Part shown: one piece after another, positions 1 to 5,877 of the stretch | How the letters are laid out: every line of letters starts with the position of its first letter | Numbering within the stretch: the first letter of the stretch is position 1 | Assembly (NCBI GenBank): GCA_024641365.1 | Contig: JAHEDF010000149.1 | Location: forward strand, 1-8,393 | DNA from: Planctomycetota bacterium | GTDB lineage: Bacteria; Planctomycetota; UBA11346 | Length of the DNA stretch: 8,393 bases | Direction: 5' to 3' | Program-made: the position numbers and the translations under genes | The notes under the pieces: generated by a model | Database searches by the model: none | What the model was told of the DNA's origin: nothing | What the model saw: the letters and a program-made list of their open reading frames with translations, nothing else

Positions 1-1
1 A

Positions 2-61
2 AAGAACCGAAGAACCGAAGAACCGAAGAACCGAAGAACCGAAGAACCGAAGAACCGAAGA
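2..61. repeat. 8-bp tandem repeat, unit AAGAACCG
   Basis: Seven perfect head-to-tail copies of AAGAACCG fill positions 2-57, and a four-base partial copy follows. The array starts at the window edge, so its true length is unknown. The unit is not a multiple of three, so a change in copy number would shift the frame if the array lay inside a gene. It lies 115 bp or more beyond the stop codon of the beta-barrel gene, and no gene that contains it can be seen here. Read as protein it would give an eight-residue period. Confidence 0.95.
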
Positions 62-98
62 GGAAATCTGTGCTTTTTTCAATAACCACAGGATTTCC
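62..98. repeat. Imperfect inverted repeat (hairpin) beside the tandem array
   Basis: GGAAATCTGTG (62-72) pairs with CACAG (87-91) and ATTTCC (93-98), leaving one bulged base at 92. This gives 11 base pairs around a 14-base loop. It starts directly after the 8-bp array and lies downstream of the barrel gene on the minus strand. It could stabilise or end that transcript, but no T-tract follows the stem in that direction, so I do not call it a terminator. Confidence 0.6.
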
Positions 99-175
99 AC
101 CTTAGTATTTCGCCGTTTCTCCGGTCCTCCATGTAAGTGTCTTATTATTTAGGATATAGCGAGCCGGAATTGGTA

Positions 176-838
176 TTAGAAAACAACACCACCTGAAATA
201 AATGCCGCCATTCCGTCACCACTTGCATCATGTAAAATATAATCTGTCGCTAAATAAGCACGATTAATTTCATAACCAACTTCAACACCAAGCATAATAT
301 TATTTAAAAAGCGATAATTCGCACCAACGTAAAGGCCCGCTTGAAATCCAACGCCAACTGCTGATTCACGCACTTCGTTAATGGTACCTCCCATATATAA
401 AAGACCATCAGCAGAGTCTATCCCATCATCAGTTTCCACATAGCCAACCATGACGCGGCCACCACCTTCAAGACGCAATCCGTCCAACACCACCACACCA
501 AGACCTAAGCGGCCACCGACACCAATTTGTGTTGAATCAAATTTATTCATGTTCGGTTGTTTGGCTTCCAATTCGCGGTAGGCAACTTCCAGACCACCAA
601 CCAAGCCAACACCTTCACTCGGACCCCAACCAAATAAGATACCGACTGAGGTGCCATCACCATCTTTTAATTCACGTGATGAATTATACTGGTTTCCGGC
701 AAAATCTGCTGATTCCAAATCTAATGAATCAAATCCGGGCACGACACCGACTTGGAGCTGTAATTCCACCCCCGACGCCACTGTCGGCACCAGCAGGCCG
801 GCACCAAAAATTACCGAGATTAATGATGTATAACGCAT
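176..838 (-). CDS. Outer-membrane beta-barrel protein (OmpA/OmpW-like barrel, 220 aa)
   Basis: Residues 1-23 form a signal peptide with a hydrophobic core (SLISVIFGAGLLVPTVASG) and a likely cleavage after Ala-Ser-Gly. The mature part is rich in glycine and in alternating hydrophobic/polar stretches typical of amphipathic strands (for example VGILFGW, LGLGVVV, AGLYVGANY, IMLGVEVGYEI). It ends in GGVVF, a terminal phenylalanine as used for recognition by the BAM outer-membrane assembly machinery. At about 197 mature residues it fits a small barrel of around eight strands. No OmpA-type peptidoglycan-binding domain follows. The ATG start is supported by AGGAG (minus strand, 844-848) seven bases upstream. 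It stands alone, followed by repeats and with repeats upstream. Location is outer membrane by inference; substrate and role cannot be read from the sequence. Confidence 0.85.
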   Translation of the reverse strand: MRYTSLISVIFGAGLLVPTVASGVELQLQVGVVPGFDSLDLESADFAGNQYNSSRELKDGDGTSVGILFGWGPSEGVGLVGGLEVAYRELEAKQPNMNKFDSTQIGVGGRLGLGVVVLDGLRLEGGGRVMVGYVETDDGIDSADGLLYMGGTINEVRESAVGVGFQAGLYVGANYRFLNNIMLGVEVGYEINRAYLATDYILHDASGDGMAAFISGGVVF

Positions 839-943
839 AATAGCTCCTGAGTAAGTTGCATAGGTATCGCAGTAACACGTGCTGAATCAACACACAATTC
901 TTCCGTTAATGCAATGCTTAGTGACAAACAAGCATGTCGCTAT

Positions 944-972
944 TTTATACCAAAAATGAGTCCGTGATTAAA
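944..972 (-). promoter_or_regulatory. Probable promoter of the beta-barrel gene
   Basis: On the minus strand a strong -10 box TATAAA (944-949, continuing to TATAAAAT) lies 17 bp from a poor -35 candidate TTTAAT (967-972). Transcription would start near 937 and leave about 100 bases of untranslated leader before the ATG at 838. The -10 is convincing; the -35 matches the consensus at only three of six positions. Confidence 0.45.
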
Positions 973-1198
973 CCAAGCGAGCCATGTGATGCTAAAATAG
1001 ATAACTGATAAACCAAGCGAGCAAAGCGATGCGACGATTACCAAAAGTGATCTAGCAAGCAAAGCGATGCAGATAGATAGCTGATAAACCAAGCAAGCAA
1101 AGTGATGCGAGGAATAAAACTAAAATAGATAACTGATAAACCAAGCGAGCAAAGCGATGCGACGATTACCAAAAGTGATTAAGCAAGAAAAGCGAGCC
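970..1198. repeat. Direct-repeat array with a perfect 60-bp duplication
   Basis: A degenerate motif close to AAACCAAGCGAGCAAAGCGA recurs about six times, starting near 970, 1010, 1053, 1086, 1138 and 1180. Within the array the 60 bp at 992-1051 are repeated without a single difference at 1120-1179, a 128-bp period. Spacing between motifs is irregular (about 40-52 bp), and no open reading frame explains the region. It sits upstream of the barrel-gene promoter. The identity of the 60-bp copies points to a recent duplication; function is unknown. Confidence 0.9.
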
Positions 1199-1247
1199 AA
1201 TTAGAGAAAATAATTAATTCAAAAAATAACGTTCTAATTAAAATAAC

Positions 1248-1310
1248 TGTTGCAGGTCCAGGAGCGGCAGAGCTCCTGGCGGGTGTAGCGGGCAGCGCCC
1301 GCGAGCAACA
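1248..1310. repeat. Nested palindromes: two hairpins inside a closing stem
   Basis: TGTTGC (1248-1253) pairs with GCAACA (1305-1310). Inside are two perfect hairpins: CCAGGAGC/GCTCCTGG (1258-1265 with 1272-1279, six-base loop) and GCGGGC/GCCCGC (1288-1293 with 1297-1302, three-base loop AGC). The result is a three-way-junction-like fold. This is the first part of an island running to the stop codon of the YchJ gene at 1506. Confidence 0.75.
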
Positions 1311-1311
1311 A

Positions 1312-1418
1312 TCCCCCGAGCGAGCCTGCGCGAGCGAGCGGGGACCAGGTTTGGTTTTGTGCAGTGAAGCGTAGTGCAACGAAGCGTAGCGAAACAAAAC
1401 GCAGTGCCGCAGGCGCTG
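1312..1418. repeat. Palindrome island, middle part
   Basis: Three stems follow one another. CCCCG (1314-1318) pairs with CGGGG (1339-1343) around a GC-rich interior of CGAGCGAG-like words. GTTTTGT (1354-1360) pairs with ACAAAAC (1394-1400), enclosing two direct copies of GAAGCGTAGYG (1366-1376 and 1381-1391). CAGTGCC (1402-1408) pairs with GGCGCTG (1412-1418) with one G-T pair and the three-base loop GCA. Short open frames across the region on the minus strand consist of repeat-derived arginine- and alanine-rich residues without a credible ribosome site, so I treat it as non-coding. Confidence 0.6.
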
Positions 1419-1426
1419 TACGACGA

Positions 1427-1485
1427 TGACTGATAGCCACGCAGTGGCACCTGCGCAGCAGGCAAGCCACACAGTGGCGCAGTCA
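1427..1485. repeat. Four-way nested palindrome with three triloop hairpins
   Basis: TGACTG (1427-1432) closes with CAGTCA (1480-1485). Between them stand three perfect 5-bp hairpins, each with a three-base loop: GCCAC-gca-GTGGC (1436-1448), CCTGC-gca-GCAGG (1450-1462) and GCCAC-aca-GTGGC (1466-1478). Linkers are only one to three bases, so the whole element folds as a compact cruciform or four-way RNA junction. It begins about 20 bp beyond the YchJ stop codon on the minus strand and would be part of that transcript's 3' end if transcription continues. Confidence 0.8.
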
Positions 1486-1505
1486 GTCAGCGGCGCAAAC
1501 CGCAG

Positions 1506-2015
1506 CTAACCTCCATGGCACTTCTTAAATTTCTTCCCACTCCCACAATGACAGGGATCATTGCGCCCAGGCAATTTTGTTTCTTTTACAAATGGTTTTT
1601 GCGCCGGTGTATGTCCTTCAATATACACCCACTTCCCATCGACCTTACGAAAATTCGAGCGTTCCCTATGCGACAAATCTTTGCCACCAATTTTAAATTT
1701 CGCACTAAATTCCACGATGCCGGTGGTATCATTCGGTCCGCCATCAATGACTTCAATAACTTCTAAACCAGTCCATTCAGATTTGCTCGACCACTCATCA
1801 GCCGACGTGCGATCGAATTCGCCACCATTTGCTGGGTCATCAGTTTCCATAACATAATCAACATTTCCCACTGCATACGCACTGTAGCGTGAGCGCATTA
1901 AACCTTCGGCTGTGGTAGGAAAACTTTTCTTAGTAATAAATGGTTCACAACATTCGCCATACGTTTTACCGCTGGTGCATGGACATGGGGCAGTGATTTC
2001 GACAGATGAAGCCAT
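1506..2015 (-). CDS. ychJ: YchJ-family (UPF0225) protein with SEC-C motifs at both ends
   Basis: The 169-residue protein has the full YchJ layout. An N-terminal cysteine motif CPCTSGKTYGECC (residues 11-23) is followed by the family segment LMRSRYSAYAVGNVDYVMET (about 39-58), an NTF2-like middle domain ending near WVYIEG, and a C-terminal SEC-C motif GRNDPCHCGSGKKFKKCHGG (150-169). The Cys-x-Cys...Cys-His pattern of SEC-C is the zinc-binding type known from the SecA C-terminus. The length is close to the roughly 150 aa of E. coli YchJ. The biochemical role of the family is not established; a zinc-binding or chaperone-associated function is inference. The ATG start has AGGA (minus strand, 2023-2026) seven bases upstream. 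The ABC-F gene ends 49 bp upstream on the same strand, so the two may be co-transcribed. A palindromic island follows its stop codon. Confidence 0.9.
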   Translation of the reverse strand: MASSVEITAPCPCTSGKTYGECCEPFITKKSFPTTAEGLMRSRYSAYAVGNVDYVMETDDPANGGEFDRTSADEWSSKSEWTGLEVIEVIDGGPNDTTGIVEFSAKFKIGGKDLSHRERSNFRKVDGKWVYIEGHTPAQKPFVKETKLPGRNDPCHCGSGKKFKKCHGG

Positions 2016-2064
2016 GGTGAATTCCTAAAAACAAGGTGGCGAGTAGCCACTGAGTTAGTTTGTG

Positions 2065-3873
2065 TTAATTGTTGTCGGTGAGGGTTTCTATCTCTTCATT
2101 GAGTTCCAGCCAGCGTCCTTCTTGCTCGTCTAAGCCTGCCGTAACAGACTCTAAACGCGCAATAACGTCCGGCTGATACGTCGTCGGGTCTTTTTCAAGC
2201 TGCGTAGAAAGCTGCTTCTTTTCTGCATCTAATGCTGAGACCTTTTTCTCTGTTTGCTTGAGCAGGTTTTTCAAACTACGCAATTTTTCATGTTGCGCTT
2301 TTTTATCAGCGCCAGTGATTGCTTTACCGTTATTATTTTGTGACGTGGTTTCTGAAGATGAACTTTCGCCTTCATTCGATTCTTTTTCGATACGATACAC
2401 ATAACCAGCATAGTCATCACCATATAATTCTACTTTGCCATTATTTACTTCGACAATATCGGTCGCCACACGTGATACAAAGGTACGATCATGACTGGTA
2501 AAAAATATGGTGCCGTCGTAGGTTTTTAAGGCATCGGCTAACGCTTCGACGGTTTCAAAATCAAGATGGTTCGTAGGTTCGTCTAATAATAAGACCGTAC
2601 ATCGAGATAATAATAAACCCGCTAAACATAAGCGTGCGCGTTCACCGCCCGATAACACCGCAATTTTTTTCTGCACATCAGAACCACGGAACAAAAATGA
2701 TCCGGCCATATCTAATATACGTTGTGTTGGCGTCATCGGCCCGCCTGCTGATGCAGCGGCTTTTTCTAAATAGCGTTGCACGGTCAGCGATGGGTCCATC
2801 GCAGTAAAAACATGTTGTGCATAGGTGCCAACTTCAATGCCATGTCCCCATTTTAATTCGCCATTTTTTGGCGGTAAATTGCCAGCAATGGTTGATAAAA
2901 AGGTGGTTTTTCCTTGGCCATTATCGCCAACAACAGCGACATGACGGCCGCGTTCGATTTCAAATTCAATGCCTTCTGCAATGGTTTTATCTGGATAACC
3001 AATAGCTAAATTTGCAATGCGAATTGCAGCACCTTGGCGGGCTTCTACTGGTTGAATAGTGATCGTGACGGCCGCCAAATCCCCAGCAACTTCAATAGTT
3101 TCTAAGCGTTCTAACATTTTTACTTTTGACGCAGCTTGCGTAGCCTTCGATGCCTTCGCCTTATTTTTATCAACGAAGGTTTGTAATTGTTTACGACGAA
3201 TTTCTACGTTGGCATTAAATGCTTCTGCCTGTGCGCGTTGTTCTGCTTTATAGGCTAAATAACTTTCAACATCACCGGGATAGAGTGCTATTTGTCCACG
3301 CTCAACTTCCATGGTCGATGTGCAGGTTCGCTTTAGAAACTCGCGATCATGCGACACAATTAAAAAACCACCACGATAATCACGTAAAAATCGTTCTAGC
3401 AATAATAAGGTGCGTAAATCCAGATAGTTAGTTGGCTCGTCTAAAATAAGAAAATTAGGTTCTTTTAATAACATCGCGCATAATCGGACACGTGTTTGGA
3501 AGCCACCAGATAAACTGCGCACGAAACTCGACAGCATCTCGTTTTTTAGCAAAAATCTGCCTGCTATCTGTCCACAACGCCAATCCGGACAACCGGAATA
3601 ACGCATTAAATAATCAAGCACCGTCTCATCATCACGGAACGGGTCTTTTTGTTCCAAATAACTAAGCCGCAAATCAGCGTGCATGGAAACCTTGCCACCA
3701 TCGACTTGCTCTTCACCTAAAATTATGCGACACAGCGTCGATTTACCGGCACCATTACGACCAATGATGCCAATACGGTGATCATCTTGAATCGCGACTG
3801 TTGCCCCGTCCAAAATAGCGGTCGAGCCATAGTGTTTATGCACGTCAGCAACGTTAATAAATGTGCGGGTCAT
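2065..3873 (-). CDS. ABC-F family ATPase (Uup/EttA-like, ribosome-associated)
   Basis: The 602-residue soluble protein has two ABC cassettes and no membrane segment, the ABC-F architecture. Cassette 1: Walker A GRNGAGKST (38-46), signature LSGGFQTR (121-128), Walker B FLILDEPTNYLD (141-152), switch His in SHD (174-176). Cassette 2: Walker A GDNGQGKTT (316-324), signature LSGGERAR (407-414), Walker B VLLLDEPTNHLD (427-438), SHD (460-462). A basic helical linker rich in Lys/Ala (about 205-265) joins them and corresponds to the P-site tRNA-interacting arm. After a Ser/Asn-rich hinge (500-520) comes a charged coiled coil (520-600), as in Uup. ABC-F proteins act on translating ribosomes or in ribosome maintenance; which subfamily this is cannot be decided here. 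No good Shine-Dalgarno site precedes the ATG. The gene starts 37 bp beyond the cimA terminator, so it probably has its own promoter. Confidence 0.92.
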   Translation of the reverse strand: MTRTFINVADVHKHYGSTAILDGATVAIQDDHRIGIIGRNGAGKSTLCRIILGEEQVDGGKVSMHADLRLSYLEQKDPFRDDETVLDYLMRYSGCPDWRCGQIAGRFLLKNEMLSSFVRSLSGGFQTRVRLCAMLLKEPNFLILDEPTNYLDLRTLLLLERFLRDYRGGFLIVSHDREFLKRTCTSTMEVERGQIALYPGDVESYLAYKAEQRAQAEAFNANVEIRRKQLQTFVDKNKAKASKATQAASKVKMLERLETIEVAGDLAAVTITIQPVEARQGAAIRIANLAIGYPDKTIAEGIEFEIERGRHVAVVGDNGQGKTTFLSTIAGNLPPKNGELKWGHGIEVGTYAQHVFTAMDPSLTVQRYLEKAAASAGGPMTPTQRILDMAGSFLFRGSDVQKKIAVLSGGERARLCLAGLLLSRCTVLLLDEPTNHLDFETVEALADALKTYDGTIFFTSHDRTFVSRVATDIVEVNNGKVELYGDDYAGYVYRIEKESNEGESSSSETTSQNNNGKAITGADKKAQHEKLRSLKNLLKQTEKKVSALDAEKKQLSTQLEKDPTTYQPDVIARLESVTAGLDEQEGRWLELNEEIETLTDNN

Positions 3874-3900
3874 AAGTTAATAAGTATCGTTATATGCGAC

Positions 3901-3939
3901 AAGGAAAGAAAAAGGACCTGCGAAATGCGAAGGTCCTTT
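3901..3939 (-). terminator. Rho-independent terminator after cimA
   Basis: A perfect 9-bp stem, AAAGGACCT (3911-3919) against AGGTCCTTT (3931-3939), has an 11-base loop. Read on the minus strand it begins four bases after the cimA stop codon and is followed by a pyrimidine tract (TTTTTCTTTCC, including the end of the stem). The opposite side is also T-rich, so it could work in both directions. It separates cimA from the ABC-F gene. Confidence 0.85.
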
Positions 3940-3943
3940 CTTA

Positions 3944-5542
3944 TTATTTAACTGACAACGTATATTCCACTGCCTCGCATAACGCTTGCCAGCTGGCTTC
4001 GATGATATTTTCATCGACGCCGATGGTGCCTATGCTTTTACCGTGGTACTGATGCTCAATTAAAACACGTACTTTTGCTGCTGTTCCATCAGCACTGTTG
4101 ACGACACGCACTTTGTAATCGACCAAATGTAAATCGGACAATTGCGGAAATGATGGTGTGAGTGCCGCCATTAATGCATGTGATAACGCATCAACAGGAC
4201 CATGACCCTCGGCGACTTCTAAACGCGTTTCATTGCCAACATCTAATTTGACCGATGCTTCAACTAAATCGCGCGCATCACCTGGGGTTCCTAATCCATG
4301 AATACGATAATGATGTAATTTAAAAGTTGGTGTTGATGCGCTAACCAAACGACGCACTAATAAATCAAAACTGGCTTCAGCGGCTTCATAACTGTAGCCA
4401 GAATTTTCGCGCATCATAACGGCATCTAAAACCGTTTTTAATACGGCATTATCTTTTAATTGCGGGTAACGTTCTGACAATTTTGCCTGCACGTTAGAAC
4501 GACCGGATAACTCACTGATTAAAATGCGGCGCTCATTACCCACTGAATCCGGTGCAACATGTTCATAGGTCAACGCATTGCGTTGTACCGCACTGACATG
4601 AATGCCGCCTTTGTGGGCGAAGGCAGCGCGACCAACATAGGGCTGATTAACCGGACCGTGCACGTTGATGCGTTCCCACACCAAACGACTCATTTCTGTT
4701 AATCGCTGACGATGGCCTTCTGGTAAACATTGATAACCTAATTTTAATTCCGCATTGGCGATGACGGTCGTTAAATCAACGTTGCCGCAACGTTCACCTA
4801 CACCATTAATGGTGCCCTGGACCTGGCGCGCACCTGCTTGGATTGCCGCTAAGGTATTCGCCACTGCCATGCCACCATCATTATGGACATGGATACCGAT
4901 AACGGCATCTGGTAAACGCGCCTTCAATGTCTGTACTGCTTCCGTTATTTCGTGCGGCATTGCTCCGCCATTGGTGTCGCATAAAATTAGGCGTATCGCA
5001 CCTGCTTTATACGCCGCTTCAACGGTTTGCAGGGCGTATTCTTTATTCGCTTTATAGCCATCAAAAAAATGTTCCGCGTCATAAAATACCGGACGGCCAC
5101 TTTGCTCTTTTAAATAAGCAACGGACGAGCGAATCATTTCTAAATTATCTTCTAAGGACACGCGCAACGCTTCGGTCACGTGTAAATCCCAGGTCTTGCC
5201 AAAGATGCAGATGATGTCGGCCTTGGCTGCGACTAATTTTTGTAAATTGGGATCATCTTTCGGCGCATTTTTATTATGTCTGGTGGAACCAAACGCCGTG
5301 GTTTTTGCCGTGGTTAATTTTAAGAGCTTAACCGCATCGAAGTACGCTTCGTCCTTGGGGTTCGATCCAGGCCAACCGCCTTCGATGTAAGCAACACCAA
5401 ACCAATCCAAGGCTTTTGTAAGCGCGAGCTTGTCATCCAAGCTTAAATTCACGCCTTCGCCTTGCGAGCCATCGCGTAACGTGGTGTCGTAGATTTCTAG
5501 TTGAACGGGTTTGTTTGAGGGAGTTGCAGATGAGGTAGTCAT
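3944..5542 (-). CDS. cimA: (R)-citramalate synthase (CimA, LeuA-like)
   Basis: Condenses pyruvate and acetyl-CoA to (R)-citramalate, the first step of the threonine-independent route to 2-oxobutyrate and isoleucine. The 532-residue protein begins with the HMGL-type TIM barrel: DTTLRDGSQG (19-28) supplies the catalytic Arg-Asp pair, and HVHND (218-222) and GERCGN (249-254) supply metal and active-site residues. A linker with NQPYVGRAAFAHKGGIHVSA (299-318) follows. The C-terminal LeuA-type regulatory domain (about 405-530) includes GHGPVDAL (446-453) and is the usual site of feedback inhibition. The long form with Y-I-E-G-G-W-P-G-S-N-P (52-62) matches the CimA subgroup rather than 2-isopropylmalate synthase; homocitrate synthase is less likely. 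The ATG is the only start close to the barrel, with an in-frame stop 12 bases upstream, yet no clear Shine-Dalgarno site precedes it. A possible isoleucine-rich leader peptide lies in the 5' region. Confidence 0.92.
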   Translation of the reverse strand: MTTSSATPSNKPVQLEIYDTTLRDGSQGEGVNLSLDDKLALTKALDWFGVAYIEGGWPGSNPKDEAYFDAVKLLKLTTAKTTAFGSTRHNKNAPKDDPNLQKLVAAKADIICIFGKTWDLHVTEALRVSLEDNLEMIRSSVAYLKEQSGRPVFYDAEHFFDGYKANKEYALQTVEAAYKAGAIRLILCDTNGGAMPHEITEAVQTLKARLPDAVIGIHVHNDGGMAVANTLAAIQAGARQVQGTINGVGERCGNVDLTTVIANAELKLGYQCLPEGHRQRLTEMSRLVWERINVHGPVNQPYVGRAAFAHKGGIHVSAVQRNALTYEHVAPDSVGNERRILISELSGRSNVQAKLSERYPQLKDNAVLKTVLDAVMMRENSGYSYEAAEASFDLLVRRLVSASTPTFKLHHYRIHGLGTPGDARDLVEASVKLDVGNETRLEVAEGHGPVDALSHALMAALTPSFPQLSDLHLVDYKVRVVNSADGTAAKVRVLIEHQYHGKSIGTIGVDENIIEASWQALCEAVEYTLSVK

Positions 5543-5572
5543 GAGTGTTTTTTAGTGGCCCGTGTGCCGATG

Positions 5573-5663
5573 GTGACGAAATTAAACGGTCACTTGCGTC
5601 AAGCAGGCAAATGGCACATGAGGCTCACGGAAAGGGACTTGCGCTGCGATCGACTAGTGACCG
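5573..5663 (-). promoter_or_regulatory. Mutually exclusive pairings in the cimA leader (possible attenuator)
   Basis: In the cimA mRNA, CGGTCACT (5663-5656), which covers the last codons and stop of the candidate leader peptide, is perfectly complementary to AGTGACCG (5594-5587). Part of that second segment, GTGAC (5593-5589), can instead pair with GTCAC (5577-5573) nearer the start codon. The two pairings cannot form together, which is how translation-coupled leaders switch. No U-tract follows the second stem, so a classical intrinsic terminator is not visible; control of translation or Rho access would be alternatives. Confidence 0.3.
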
Positions 5664-5695
5664 GTACTAATTCGGATGGTAATAATGCGCAGCAT
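5654..5695 (-). CDS. Candidate isoleucine-rich leader peptide upstream of cimA
   Basis: A 13-codon frame reads MLRIITIRISTGH and then TAG. Four of 13 residues are isoleucine (codons ATT, ATT, ATC, ATT) and two are threonine. A good ribosome site, AGGAAG (minus strand, 5701-5706), stands five bases before the ATG. It ends 111 bp before cimA on the same strand. Leader peptides rich in the end-product amino acid regulate ilv, leu and thr operons by attenuation, so a leader reading isoleucine codons before an isoleucine-pathway enzyme makes sense. The frame is very short and could be chance. A GTG codon lies in frame two codons earlier. Confidence 0.35.
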   Translation of the reverse strand: MLRIITIRISTGH

Positions 5696-5700
5696 GCGCA
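5686..5700. repeat. Palindrome TGCGCA-GCA-TGCGCA
   Basis: A perfect 6-bp stem with the three-base loop GCA, the same design as the triloop hairpins in the intergenic islands elsewhere in the window. On the minus strand its loop overlaps the ATG of the candidate leader peptide, so folding could limit initiation there. Confidence 0.6.
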
Positions 5701-5739
5701 CTTCCTAGGGTCATTTGCCCCGAATAGCAAGGGATGTCT

Positions 5740-5767
5740 TTGCCCAACCACACTGATCACGTATAGA
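5740..5767 (+). promoter_or_regulatory. Possible promoter of the NifU-family gene
   Basis: TTGCCC (5740-5745) and TATAGA (5762-5767) are 16 bp apart, each matching the sigma-70 consensus at four of six positions. The start of transcription would fall near 5774, about 100 bases before the GTG start. I found no equally good promoter for cimA on the opposite strand, although the same hexamer reads TCTATA there. The rest of the 335-bp divergent spacer shows nothing else I can name. Confidence 0.3.
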
Positions 5768-5865
5768 AATGGATGAAGTTTCCTAGCCCAAGTGATCGTT
5801 CCTCTGTCGAAATCTGCCCAATCCCCCCTGTTTCTTGTGCCATCCTTGTTTAGCGTGCATTCCTC

Positions 5866-5869
5866 AGGA
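5866..5869 (+). promoter_or_regulatory. Ribosome binding site that selects the GTG start of the NifU-family gene
   Basis: AGGA is followed by eight bases and then GTG at 5878, normal spacing. An out-of-frame ATG at 5873 is only three bases from the AGGA and would encode ten residues before a stop, so it is a poor candidate. An in-frame TAG at 5851 excludes longer versions except from non-standard codons. Confidence 0.6.
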
Positions 5870-5877
5870 ATAATGCC

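Noticed and set aside
970..1198. Possible CRISPR array.
   Set aside because: Repeat units are degenerate, spacing is irregular, spacers themselves repeat (60-bp identity), and no cas gene is present.
1179..1472. Overlapping open frames of 75-97 codons on the minus strand.
   Set aside because: They translate direct repeats and palindromes into Arg/Ala/Cys-rich low-complexity sequence, in more than one frame, without ribosome sites.
4778..4794. Perfect 7-bp hairpin AACGTTG-ccg-CAACGTT inside cimA.
   Set aside because: It encodes part of the conserved active-site segment GERCGNVD, so protein constraint explains it sufficiently.
5641..5672. TGACCGGTACTAATT (5658-5672) with GCGCTGCGAT (5641-5650) resembles the 3' end of bacterial 23S rRNA.
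   Set aside because: The match is limited to these short segments, the spacing differs, and nothing upstream resembles domain VI of 23S rRNA. Chance similarity or a tiny remnant is more likely than an rRNA gene.
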